DNA of 64,000 nucleotides from Ligilactobacillus pobuzihii E100301 = KCTC 13174 (GTDB taxonomy: Bacteria > Bacillota > Bacilli > Lactobacillales > Lactobacillaceae): the NCBI RefSeq assembly GCF_000349725.1, contig NZ_KB714693.1, positions 76,433 through 140,432 of the forward strand, read 5' to 3'. The notes under the pieces are model-generated. The model saw nothing but the letters and a program-made list of their open reading frames with translations. It searched no databases and was not told where the DNA came from. Below are positions 17,228 through 25,198 of the stretch, one piece after another; position 1 is the first letter of the stretch; every line of letters begins with the position of its first letter. The position numbers were made by a program, and so were the translations under genes.

Positions 17228-18658
17228 TTACCTCTTATCTAAAATTTCTACTGCCTCGCGCAAGGTTTCTGTCTCGCCGACATTTCCTGGAAAAATAATA
17301 TAAGACAACTTAGGAAATTTGGCTTCAGAGTCTGTATACCAAACAGGAATTCCTGGTTTGATTTGTCCAGCAATCAGAGCACGTTTAACACCTAAACCAT
17401 TAACACCAACATCACTCGAAGTAATTCCACCCTTAGCAATCATAAATTTAGGTTTTACAGTTAAATTTTTAACAATATTAGTTAGAGCAGTTGAAATGGA
17501 AACCGATAATTTTAAAGCTTCTTCTTTTTGGTCATTAGGTAAATCAATTCGTTCTCTGGAAGTATATACAGCAACAGTTACTCCCTTCCGTAATAAATTA
17601 TTTACTTTTTCAGAAACTCTAGCTACTTCTGGTTCTAATCCCTGAGCTCTCAAGACCTGATGAACATCAAATTCTATAAATTCAACGTTTTTCAATTTTT
17701 TTAACTCATTTAACTGATTTGTTGTCTTTTGTACATGTGAGCCGATAACTATCAGACCACCAGCCTCAGTTTTTTCAACTAGTTTGTCTTTAGTTAGCAA
17801 AGGAATATCGCTTACTCCACCCAATACTTTAGGTAAAGCCGCGGCTGTCCTAAAAATAAATTGCTTTCCTTGTCTAATAGCTCTAATCAAGGCAATTACA
17901 AATATTTGAACATCGCAATAATTAACAGCATTTACAATTACTTTATTATAGTCTTCAACCTTCATTAATTGTTTAGTAATTTTCTCGATTTCTACAGATC
18001 TTAAGTCTTCTAGTTCTATTGCTGTAACATCTTCTGCTCGATATTGACCACAAGTTTTTTCTTCAACCCAGTCTTTTAAATTAGAAGACTGATAACCAAA
18101 TGTCCGATCTTCAGCAAATTCTGTTTCGCCAGCTGGAACTAAATCTTTCCCCATCTGCACATAATGAACATCATCAATTGTAAAACGTCCGCCTTCTTTA
18201 AAGAATGGCATGATAACTTCCCCATCATATTTAACATCTGTTTGTTCTTCAACCGTCTTCTTTAATATCTCTGTTTCAAGCGGATAATGTCCTCGTAAAG
18301 TGGAATCACTTCTACTGATGATCAAAAATTTTTGCCCAGTTTCTTTAGAAACTTTGCAGATATTTTGTGCAACTTGTTTATGAAGCCTAGTTGTTTCGTC
18401 TTTAGTTAATCCACGTGAATTAGTAAGGATGTAAAACATTGAGTTTTCTTCAGCAAATCCTTGTCGGATGCTATTCAAATCCCAATTGGTATAAACAGAA
18501 ATATCGTGAACAGTTTGACTTCCTGTTGGATCATCATCCAAAACAACTACTTTGTTTTTTAACTGTGCTAATTCTACTTGTAATAAGTTTCCAATTTTTT
18601 TACTGTCTGGTTCTCGTAATAATTTAGCAAAAGTTTTTTCGGCGTTAATAGCAGACAT
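17228..18658 (-). CDS. Four-carbon acid sugar kinase (3-oxo-tetronate kinase-like, DUF1537)
   Basis: The 476-residue protein has the N-terminal signature VVLDDDPTGSQTVHD (38-52) with the aspartates that bind the sugar acid, and a C-terminal nucleotide-binding domain with AKGGITSSDVG. Members of this family phosphorylate 3-oxo-tetronates or related acids in threonate/erythronate catabolism. It overlaps the upstream dehydrogenase gene by one base and precedes the permease by four. In known pathways the product goes to a class II aldolase (OtnC) and often an isomerase (OtnI); neither is encoded in this window. Confidence 0.85.
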   Translation of the reverse strand: MSAINAEKTFAKLLREPDSKKIGNLLQVELAQLKNKVVVLDDDPTGSQTVHDISVYTNWDLNSIRQGFAEENSMFYILTNSRGLTKDETTRLHKQVAQNICKVSKETGQKFLIISRSDSTLRGHYPLETEILKKTVEEQTDVKYDGEVIMPFFKEGGRFTIDDVHYVQMGKDLVPAGETEFAEDRTFGYQSSNLKDWVEEKTCGQYRAEDVTAIELEDLRSVEIEKITKQLMKVEDYNKVIVNAVNYCDVQIFVIALIRAIRQGKQFIFRTAAALPKVLGGVSDIPLLTKDKLVEKTEAGGLIVIGSHVQKTTNQLNELKKLKNVEFIEFDVHQVLRAQGLEPEVARVSEKVNNLLRKGVTVAVYTSRERIDLPNDQKEEALKLSVSISTALTNIVKNLTVKPKFMIAKGGITSSDVGVNGLGVKRALIAGQIKPGIPVWYTDSEAKFPKLSYIIFPGNVGETETLREAVEILDKR

Positions 18659-19551
18659 TATTTTTCACCTCTTGTTACTGTTACATTTGCAATTTTTTCA
18701 AAGTATTGAACAATCCCACCATGATCATTCATAATCTTTCCATCAGCCTTAAGAGAATGGAAAATTTCTAGCAATTGACTTGAAAATGGAACTGGAACAT
18801 CCAAGTCATGAGCAGTTTGTAATACATTAGTTAAATCTTTCATATTAATGGCCATTGTGCCACCTGGTTTAAAGTTTCTATCTAAAATTAACGGTACTTT
18901 TGCATCCATAACTGTACTACCAGCTAATCCACCACGAATTGCTTGATACATTTTCTCAATATCAATTCCAGCTTTAGCTGCCAAAACCAAAGCTTCAGAA
19001 AGAGCAGCGATATTCAAATTAACAATTACTTGATTTGCTAATTTAGCAGTAACCCCGCTGCCATGATCTCCAACTAAAACAATATTTTCTCCAATTACGT
19101 GCAAAATTTCATCTACTTTATGTAAGGTATCTTGTTTACCACCAACCATAATTGATAAAGTTCCATCAATAGCTTTAGGTTCACCACCACTAACTGGTGC
19201 ATCAAGTGTTTCCACACCATATTTAACGGCTTCACTTGCAATTTTTTTGGCATCAATAGGTCCAATAGAACTCATATCTATCACTATCAATCCTTGATGT
19301 GCATTTTCAAAAATTCCATCTTTACCTTCTAATGTAGAAAGTACATGGGCAGCAGCAGGAAGCATCGTAATGATCACATCTGATTCCTGTGCCATTTTCT
19401 TAGTAGATTTCTCTTTTGCACCTAAATCAACTAGTCTCTGAACTGCATCTTTATTTAAATCAAATACAGATACATCATATCCTGCTTTTACTAAATTTTT
19501 AGACATTGGATTTCCCATAATTCCTAATCCTACAAAACCAATTTTTTTCAT
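18658..19551 (-). CDS. NAD-dependent tetronate dehydrogenase, beta-hydroxyacid dehydrogenase family (LtnD-like)
   Basis: The 297-residue protein has the dinucleotide motif GLGIMG (8-13), the substrate motif DAPVSGG (117-123) and the catalytic lysine K170 in GVTAKLANQ. These define the 3-hydroxyisobutyrate/tartronate-semialdehyde reductase family. Pairing with an OtnK-like kinase and a GntP permease indicates oxidation of L-threonate or D-erythronate to the 2- or 3-oxo acid. Tartronate-semialdehyde reductase is an alternative, but it would not explain the kinase. First gene of a three-gene operon. Confidence 0.83.
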   Translation of the reverse strand: MKKIGFVGLGIMGNPMSKNLVKAGYDVSVFDLNKDAVQRLVDLGAKEKSTKKMAQESDVIITMLPAAAHVLSTLEGKDGIFENAHQGLIVIDMSSIGPIDAKKIASEAVKYGVETLDAPVSGGEPKAIDGTLSIMVGGKQDTLHKVDEILHVIGENIVLVGDHGSGVTAKLANQVIVNLNIAALSEALVLAAKAGIDIEKMYQAIRGGLAGSTVMDAKVPLILDRNFKPGGTMAINMKDLTNVLQTAHDLDVPVPFSSQLLEIFHSLKADGKIMNDHGGIVQYFEKIANVTVTRGEK

Positions 19552-19569
19552 TTTTACTTTCCTCCATTT

Positions 19570-19584
19570 TTAAAGCGATTTCAT
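19570..19584 (-). promoter_or_regulatory. cre-like site before the tetronate operon
   Basis: The minus strand reads ATGAAATCGCTTTAA, one mismatch from the cre consensus, placed between the promoter region and the ribosome binding site of the dehydrogenase gene. Confidence 0.4.
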
Positions 19585-19601
19585 TTTGTCGACAGATTAA
19601 A

Positions 19602-19632
19602 TTGTACACCACATTTTTTATATTGTATACAT
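19602..19632 (-). promoter_or_regulatory. Candidate GntR operators of the tetronate operon
   Basis: The minus strand carries ATGTATACAAT (19632-19622), with palindromic core TGTATACA, and a second half-match GTGTACAAT (19610-19602). FCD-type GntR proteins bind sites of this kind, and such a gene is encoded just beyond the end of the operon. The site overlaps the expected -10 region (TACAAT), consistent with repression. Confidence 0.45.
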
Positions 19633-19675
19633 TTTTACCAAAAATGAACACATTCACAGAAAAAGATTATTTTAA

Positions 19676-19720
19676 AATAAAAAAATGCAAACCTCTTTCA
19701 ATAAAAAAGAAATTTGCATT
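19676..19720 (-). terminator. Intrinsic terminator downstream of mgsA
   Basis: On the minus strand AATGCAAATTTC pairs with GAAAGAGGTTTGCATT and a run of seven T residues follows. It lies about 230 bases beyond mgsA. The sequence between them shows no gene. Confidence 0.65.
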
Positions 19721-19953
19721 AAACTCTAAATAAGCTTATTCATTATCATGTTTATATCAGAAATTATACAAACCAATTTCCTTTTATTAAGTCTAAATCC
19801 CACCTTTTTCTTCTTAATTACCACCAAAAAACAGTATATATTTACCTGCATGAAATTATTTACACAATCTTTTTTCGATTAGGATCTAAAATTTAGTTCT
19901 ATTTCTACATTATGAATAGGAACGTTTCACATGAAATACTAAAACATCACCTT

Positions 19954-20376
19954 TTAATACTTTTCGTGCTTGTTTTCATTGCCATTAACTAACCGTCGAA
20001 AATCAAGATAACCATTATCTAATCCACGTAAAATAACCTCTGCTGTTCCTAAATTAGTAGCCAACGGAATATTATAAACGTCCGATAATCTGATCAATGC
20101 ATTCACATCTGGTTCATGTGGCTGTGCTGTCAGTGGATCCCGTAAAAAGATAACAGCATCAATTTTATTCTGTGCGATCAAAGAACCCACTTCTTGGTCT
20201 CCACCTAAGGGTCCAGAATTAAAACATCGTACATTCAAACCCGTAGCCTCAGAAACAATTTGGCCAGTATGACCAGTTGCAAATAGTTCGTGCTTTTCCA
20301 AGATTTTTTTATACGCTAAAGATAATTTTTTCATATCTGGTTTCTTCTTATCATGTGCGATCAACGCAATTTTCAC
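19954..20376 (-). CDS. mgsA: Methylglyoxal synthase
   Basis: The 140-residue protein carries the family motifs HDKKK (8-12), GPLGGDQ (55-61, catalytic D60) and [13 protein letters not shown] (79-91, with D80, H87 and D90). It converts dihydroxyacetone phosphate to methylglyoxal and relieves phosphate stress when triose phosphates pile up. One residue in the phosphate-binding loop differs from the usual ATGTTG: here it is ATGHTG (33-38), keeping both flanking threonines. It is divergent from the lactose PTS gene at 20700; tagatose-pathway sugars yield DHAP, so this vicinity may be functional. Confidence 0.93.
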   Translation of the reverse strand: MKIALIAHDKKKPDMKKLSLAYKKILEKHELFATGHTGQIVSEATGLNVRCFNSGPLGGDQEVGSLIAQNKIDAVIFLRDPLTAQPHEPDVNALIRLSDVYNIPLATNLGTAEVILRGLDNGYLDFRRLVNGNENKHEKY

Positions 20377-20430
20377 TATATATTCCGCCTTTCTTTTTAA
20401 TAATCATATTTTAAACTATATTTTCTAGAA

Positions 20431-20445
20431 TTGAAAACGTTGTCT
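20431..20445 (+). promoter_or_regulatory. cre site between mgsA and the lacE-like gene
   Basis: TTGAAAACGTTGTCT matches the full cre consensus. It lies 55 bases upstream of mgsA and about 155 bases upstream of the PTS promoter, so it could act on either gene. Confidence 0.6.
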
Positions 20446-20599
20446 ATAAAAATGCGTTATGCGGATGTCAGTCAAATAGCCATTTCCTTTTAGAAATTCT
20501 TGTATAGTTTAAGCTAATAAATCACGAATTTTTTGTTATTTTATTTTATAAAGACTTATTTTATAGAATATAATTAGGTAAAATTAAGTAAAATTATTG

Positions 20600-20627
20600 T
20601 TGACTTTTACTAAATACAAAATATAAT
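20600..20627 (+). promoter_or_regulatory. Promoter of the lacE-like/lacG-like operon
   Basis: TTGACT (20600-20605) and TATAAT (20622-20627) are separated by 16 bases. The predicted start of transcription is near 20634, giving a leader of about 65 bases without an antiterminator site. Confidence 0.75.
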
Positions 20628-20639
20628 AAAGATGTTGGC

Positions 20640-20653
20640 TGAAAACGCATTCT
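20640..20653 (+). promoter_or_regulatory. Operator overlapping the start of transcription (LacI or CcpA)
   Basis: TGAAAACGCATTCT lies just after the -10 element and fits the LacI/GalR-type palindrome around a central CG. It matches cre apart from the outermost base. Either CcpA or the local LacI protein (24129) could bind it. Confidence 0.5.
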
Positions 20654-20699
20654 ACAAAAGATTCAATATGTTTTTTATTACTAAGGAGGGTTTTATATT

Positions 20700-22424
20700 A
20701 TGAGTGCTGGTATTCAAAAGAAAGTCGAGAAACTTAAGCCATTATTCGAAAAAATTGCTGCTAATCAATACATTGCCGCGATCCGTGACGGTTTTATCGC
20801 AGCGATGCCAATTATTTTATTTTCAAGTATTTTCTTAATGATTGCCTATGTTCCAAACGCCTGGGGCTTTTATTGGTCAGATAATGTTACCAATAATTTA
20901 CTAACGGCTTATAACTATTCGATGGGACTCTTAGCTTTGTTCGTTACAGGGACAACTGCTAAAAATTTGACAGATTCCAAAAACTTAACGTTACCTAAAA
21001 CTAACCAGGTCAACCCGATCTCAGTTATCATGGCGGCCGAAATTTCATTCATTATCCTTGCCATTGTTCCATTAAAAAATGGTGTTGACTTAACGTACAT
21101 GGGAACTCAAGGTTTGATTGCCGCTTATATTGTTGGTTTGATCACACCAAATATCTACCATGTCTGCATTAAAAACAACATTACTATTAAATTACCACCA
21201 CAAGTCCCACAAAACATCGCACAGACTTTTAAAGACCTTATCCCAATGGCTTCAACAGTTACGCTTTTCTGGGCAATTGATCTAGCTTTCAGACAATTAT
21301 CCGGCGTTAACTTACCAGAATTCATCATTAAACTCTTATCTCCACTTTTCAGTGCTAGTGAGTCTTATCTCGGATTATCAATTATTGCTGGTGCTATGGC
21401 CTTCTTCTGGTTCTGTGGTGTCCAAGGACCATCGATCGTTCAACCTGCTGTTGTACCAATTATGATCGCTAACACTGCAGCTAATTTGGAAATGTACCAA
21501 GCTGGACATCAAGCCTCACATGTTTTAGCTATGAACACTATGGATTACGTTATGAATTTTGGTGGTACTGGTTCAACACTTGTTTTGGCGTACATCTTTA
21601 TGTTCTTCGCTAAATCAAAACAGTTAAAAGCTGTAGGTACTGCTTCCTTTATTCCCGGAACATTTTCTGTTAACGAACCAATTTTGTTTGGAACACCGAT
21701 CATTATGAATCCAGTCTTCTTCTTGCCATTCATTTTGACACCTATCGTAAACGTTTGTATGTTTAAGTTCTTCGTAGATGTGCTTGGTATGAATTCAATT
21801 ATGTACACAATGCCATGGACGTTACCTGGATTTATCGGGATACCTGTTTCAACTGGGTTCGCTCCATTATCATTCGTCTATGTTGCTTTGATCATTGTTT
21901 TGGATATCTTAGTCTACTGGCCATTCTTTAAAACCTACGACAAAACTTTACTTGCCGATGAAATTGCCAAGGAAGAAAATATTCAAACTAACGGTACAGA
22001 TGTTCCAGCTGATCAAGATGGTGATGTTGTTGTTGCCACTACTGATGAAGACCATAACTTACAAACTGCTAATGAAAATGCTATCCCTGAGAACAGTACA
22101 GTATTAGTTCTTTGTGCCGGTGGAGGTACCAGTGGGATCTTAGCCAATGCTTTGAATAAACTAGCATCGGAAAGAAGCTTAAGCTTATCAGCTGCTGCTC
22201 GGGCTTTCGGACAAGATATGGACCTGATTCAAGATATGGATCTTGTCATTTTAGCTCCACAAATGGACAGTATGAAAGATAACCTGAGAAAGATCACCGA
22301 CAAATACGGTGTCAAGATGGTCTCAACTTCTGGCAAACAATACATTGAATTAACTCGTGACGGCGATAAAGCTTTAGCTTTTGTTTCAGAACAATTAACT
22401 AATAAATCAGGGCAAAAAGAATAA
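20700..22424 (+). CDS. Lactose-family PTS EIICB component (copy 1)
   Basis: The 574-residue protein has an EIIC lactose/cellobiose domain (about 1-420, multiple membrane segments; SVNEPILFGTPIIMNP) joined by an acidic linker to an EIIB domain whose active cysteine is C472 in VLVLCAGGGTSG. The IIC-IIB fusion is the LacE arrangement. AAGGAGGG precedes the ATG. It is followed by a 6-phospho-beta-galactosidase-like gene and a LacI regulator. No EIIA is in this operon, so it probably uses the LacF encoded at 28750 or another EIIA. Substrate lactose or another beta-galactoside; a beta-glucoside is possible. Confidence 0.88.
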   Translation: MSAGIQKKVEKLKPLFEKIAANQYIAAIRDGFIAAMPIILFSSIFLMIAYVPNAWGFYWSDNVTNNLLTAYNYSMGLLALFVTGTTAKNLTDSKNLTLPKTNQVNPISVIMAAEISFIILAIVPLKNGVDLTYMGTQGLIAAYIVGLITPNIYHVCIKNNITIKLPPQVPQNIAQTFKDLIPMASTVTLFWAIDLAFRQLSGVNLPEFIIKLLSPLFSASESYLGLSIIAGAMAFFWFCGVQGPSIVQPAVVPIMIANTAANLEMYQAGHQASHVLAMNTMDYVMNFGGTGSTLVLAYIFMFFAKSKQLKAVGTASFIPGTFSVNEPILFGTPIIMNPVFFLPFILTPIVNVCMFKFFVDVLGMNSIMYTMPWTLPGFIGIPVSTGFAPLSFVYVALIIVLDILVYWPFFKTYDKTLLADEIAKEENIQTNGTDVPADQDGDVVVATTDEDHNLQTANENAIPENSTVLVLCAGGGTSGILANALNKLASERSLSLSAAARAFGQDMDLIQDMDLVILAPQMDSMKDNLRKITDKYGVKMVSTSGKQYIELTRDGDKALAFVSEQLTNKSGQKE

Positions 22425-22481
22425 TGTTGATTGATCGATAAATACCTTATAAAAAAACAAGGATTGAGAGGAGACTATTAC

Positions 22482-23900
22482 ATGAAATTTCCAACAGATT
22501 TTTATTTTGGTGGTGCAACTGCAGCATTCCAAACTGAAGGAGCAGTAAAAGAAGGCAATAAGGGTGAAGTTTTATGGGAACCTTTCCTGAAAAAGCAGGG
22601 TCGCTTTGATCCTGAACCTGCCTGTGATTTCTATCATCGTTACCCAGAAGACTTAAAGTTATCTGGTGATTTCGGCTTGAATTCGATTCGGATCTCGATT
22701 GCCTGGACACGTATCTTTCCAACTGGAAGTGGTCAACCAGAACAAGCTGGGGTTGATTACTACCACAATATGTTCGCTGAATGCCGTAAAAATGGGATCG
22801 AACCATTTGTAACATTGCATCATTTTGATACACCTGAAGCTTTGCACCAAACTGGTGACTGGCTAAACGAAGAAAACATTACTAAATTCGTTGACTACGC
22901 TAAATTCTGTTTCCAGGAATTTAGTGAGATCAACTACTGGATCACGATCAACGAGCCAACTTCAATGGCCGTCCAACAATACACTACTGGAACTTTTCCT
23001 CCTGGTGAGAAATATAATTTCCACAAAACATTTCAAGCTGAGCATAACCTAAACTTAGCTCATGCACGAGTTGTTAACGAATTTAGGAAATTACAGATCA
23101 GCGGACAAATTGGTGTAGTACATGCTTTGCAAACTGTTTATCCATTCGACTCTACTAAAAAAGGCGATATGCACGCCGCTAAATTACAGGATGTGCTAGA
23201 CAATCGTCTCTTTTTAGACGGAACTTTAGGTGGAGAATATAGTCAAGAAACTCTCTCCTTAATGAACGAGATCTTAGCGGCTAACGACCAAGCAAAAATC
23301 TCGATCACTGATAGCGAAATGGTAGAACTTAAGCAGGCTTCAGATCAATTAGATTTCGTAGGAGTCAACTACTACTTCAGTAAATACATGAAAGAATATC
23401 ACGGAATTTCTGAAACTATTCATAACGGGACGGGGAAAAAAGGTTCATCTATTTCCCGCTTACAAGGAATTGGTGAATCTGGTGTACCAGATGGAATTGA
23501 AATGACTGATTGGGATTGGCCGATCAATCCTCAAGGTCTATATGACCAGTTAGAACGAATCCATACTAATTATCCTAAAGTTCAAGACATTTATATTACT
23601 GAAAACGGCCTAGGTTTGAAAGAAGAAAAACCAGCTGAAAACGAAATTTTGGATGATTCAAAACGGATCGATTATATCAAGATCCATTTGCAAGAAGTCC
23701 TTCGTGCGATTGAAAATGGTATTAATGTTAAAGGATATTTCGTATGGTCCTTGCAAGATATGTTCTCATGGACTAACGGTTACTCTAAACGTTATGGCCT
23801 ATTCTTTGTTGATTTTGATACCCAGAAACGCTATCCAAAAAAGAGTGCTTACTGGTTTAAAGAATTAACTGAAACAAAAGAATTATCAAAAACAAAGTAA
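22482..23900 (+). CDS. GH1 6-phospho-beta-galactosidase-like glycosidase (copy 1)
   Basis: The 472-residue GH1 enzyme has the acid/base glutamate E158 in WITINEP and the nucleophile E374 in YITENGLG. It follows the characterised LacG sequence along its length (FGGATAA, TLHHFDTPEAL, FPPG, GSS, YGLFFVDFDTQKRYPKKSA), so 6-phospho-beta-galactosidase is preferred to 6-phospho-beta-glucosidase. The ATG at 22482 has GAGAGGAG eight bases upstream; an earlier TTG at 22431 has no such site. It lies 57 bases after the PTS gene, in the same operon. Confidence 0.88.
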   Translation: MKFPTDFYFGGATAAFQTEGAVKEGNKGEVLWEPFLKKQGRFDPEPACDFYHRYPEDLKLSGDFGLNSIRISIAWTRIFPTGSGQPEQAGVDYYHNMFAECRKNGIEPFVTLHHFDTPEALHQTGDWLNEENITKFVDYAKFCFQEFSEINYWITINEPTSMAVQQYTTGTFPPGEKYNFHKTFQAEHNLNLAHARVVNEFRKLQISGQIGVVHALQTVYPFDSTKKGDMHAAKLQDVLDNRLFLDGTLGGEYSQETLSLMNEILAANDQAKISITDSEMVELKQASDQLDFVGVNYYFSKYMKEYHGISETIHNGTGKKGSSISRLQGIGESGVPDGIEMTDWDWPINPQGLYDQLERIHTNYPKVQDIYITENGLGLKEEKPAENEILDDSKRIDYIKIHLQEVLRAIENGINVKGYFVWSLQDMFSWTNGYSKRYGLFFVDFDTQKRYPKKSAYWFKELTETKELSKTK

Positions 23901-23930
23901 TTATCTCTCAATAATCTATATACAGTAAAA

Positions 23931-23972
23931 ACATGTCAGAAAAGCCAAATTGCTTTTTCTGACATGTTTTTG
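23931..23972 (+). terminator. Intrinsic terminator after the copy-1 glycosidase
   Basis: ACATGTCAGAAAA and TTTTTCTGACATGT pair almost perfectly and are followed by five T residues. Confidence 0.9.
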
Positions 23973-24128
23973 GTTTCTTCTTTAGGATTATCATTCAAAT
24001 TCCTAAAGCTTACCGTTTGCTCATTGCTATAAGTATAATTAACTTGACTTTATTGACAGCAGTAGTTCAAAATAATAAATAGTAACAGTACAAATGTGTT
24101 CTAAATTAACGTAAGGGAGAGCTGACCA

Positions 24129-25115
24129 GTGAGCTTGAAAGATATCGCAACTAAAGCAGGTGTCTCTATTACCACTGTTTCACGCATTTTGAATCAAGAT
24201 AGTTCTTTATCTGTCACAAATGAAACTCGCCAACGAGTGCTTAAAATCGCGGATGCAATGAATTACAATTCAGGTAAGAAAAAGACTCGGCCAGCTACCA
24301 TCGGGATCGTAACTTGGTTCACTGCAAAACAAGAACAAGATGATCCTTATTATTTAACCCTACGCTTAACAGCTGAAAAAGAACTCAAAAAGCGCGGTTA
24401 TAAAACTATCCAGGTCTTTGGAGATTCTCCTTGGACCAATGTTAGACGCTGCGCGGGCGTGATCGCTATCGGCCGGTTCAGTACAAATCAACGACTCCAA
24501 CTAAAAGCCTTAAACTCACAATTAGTGATCATTGGTGATAATTCGCTAGAAAATGATATCAGCTGTGTTACTAGTGACAATGAAGTTGGTGTACAACGAG
24601 TCTTACAAGACTTTATTGATCATGACCGTGAAAATATTGGGATCTTAATTGCTGAAGGACGTACCAGCGATGATTCAGAAAAGATATACGATCGACGTTT
24701 AGTAGACTATCGTCATTATTTACGTTCCAAGCATCTTTATCAGGCTGAAAATGTCTTTTCCACTAACGCAGTTTCTCGTTCAGTCGGTTATTCCACCATA
24801 CAAACCGCCTATCAAAAATTAGGAGATCACTTCCCCAATGCTTTATTTGTAGCTAGTGATCTCTTAGCCCTAGGAGCACTAGATTTTTTCAAAGAAAATA
24901 AAATCGCAGTCCCAAAACAAGTTTCCGTAGTCAGTTTTAATGACTCAGAACTTGCCGAAAATGCAGAACCAACCTTGACATCCGTTAAAGTTTATCTACC
25001 TTTAATGGCTAAACGTGGTGTAGAAATGTTGGCCCAACTACTTACTGCTAAAGAACACATTCCCGAAAGAATGATCATCGGTACTTCGATCAGTTATCGT
25101 GAAAGTAGCGATTAA
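24129..25115 (+). CDS. LacI/GalR-family repressor
   Basis: The 328-residue protein starts with a LacI HTH (LKDIATKAGVSITTVSRILN) and hinge helix, followed by a periplasmic-binding-protein-like sugar domain (ASDLLALGALDF, VSFNDSELA). The start is GTG with AAGGGAG upstream. It lies downstream of the copy-1 lactose PTS/glycosidase pair on the same strand with its own spacer, so it probably represses that operon through the palindrome at 20640. TTGACA about 80 bases upstream may belong to its own promoter. Confidence 0.88.
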   Translation: MSLKDIATKAGVSITTVSRILNQDSSLSVTNETRQRVLKIADAMNYNSGKKKTRPATIGIVTWFTAKQEQDDPYYLTLRLTAEKELKKRGYKTIQVFGDSPWTNVRRCAGVIAIGRFSTNQRLQLKALNSQLVIIGDNSLENDISCVTSDNEVGVQRVLQDFIDHDRENIGILIAEGRTSDDSEKIYDRRLVDYRHYLRSKHLYQAENVFSTNAVSRSVGYSTIQTAYQKLGDHFPNALFVASDLLALGALDFFKENKIAVPKQVSVVSFNDSELAENAEPTLTSVKVYLPLMAKRGVEMLAQLLTAKEHIPERMIIGTSISYRESSD

Positions 25116-25166
25116 AAAACACCTAACAATTTTGAGTATAAACTCACTGTTGTTAAGTGTTTTTTC
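25114..25166. terminator. Bidirectional terminator between the LacI gene and lacE
   Basis: AAAAAACACCTAACAA and TTGTTAAGTGTTTTTT form a stem with an A run on one side and a T run on the other, between two convergent genes. Confidence 0.85.
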
Positions 25167-25198
25167 TAGCTTTAAATTATAAAAAAACGAATGATTAT

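Noticed and set aside
19923-19938. CGTTTCACATGAAATA as a second parS site
   Set aside because: It has three mismatches to the consensus, including the central CG dinucleotide, so chance similarity in AT-rich intergenic DNA is more likely.
22447-22833. Minus-strand open frame over the start of the copy-1 glycosidase gene
   Set aside because: It is antisense to strongly conserved GH1 sequence and shows no recognisable protein features.
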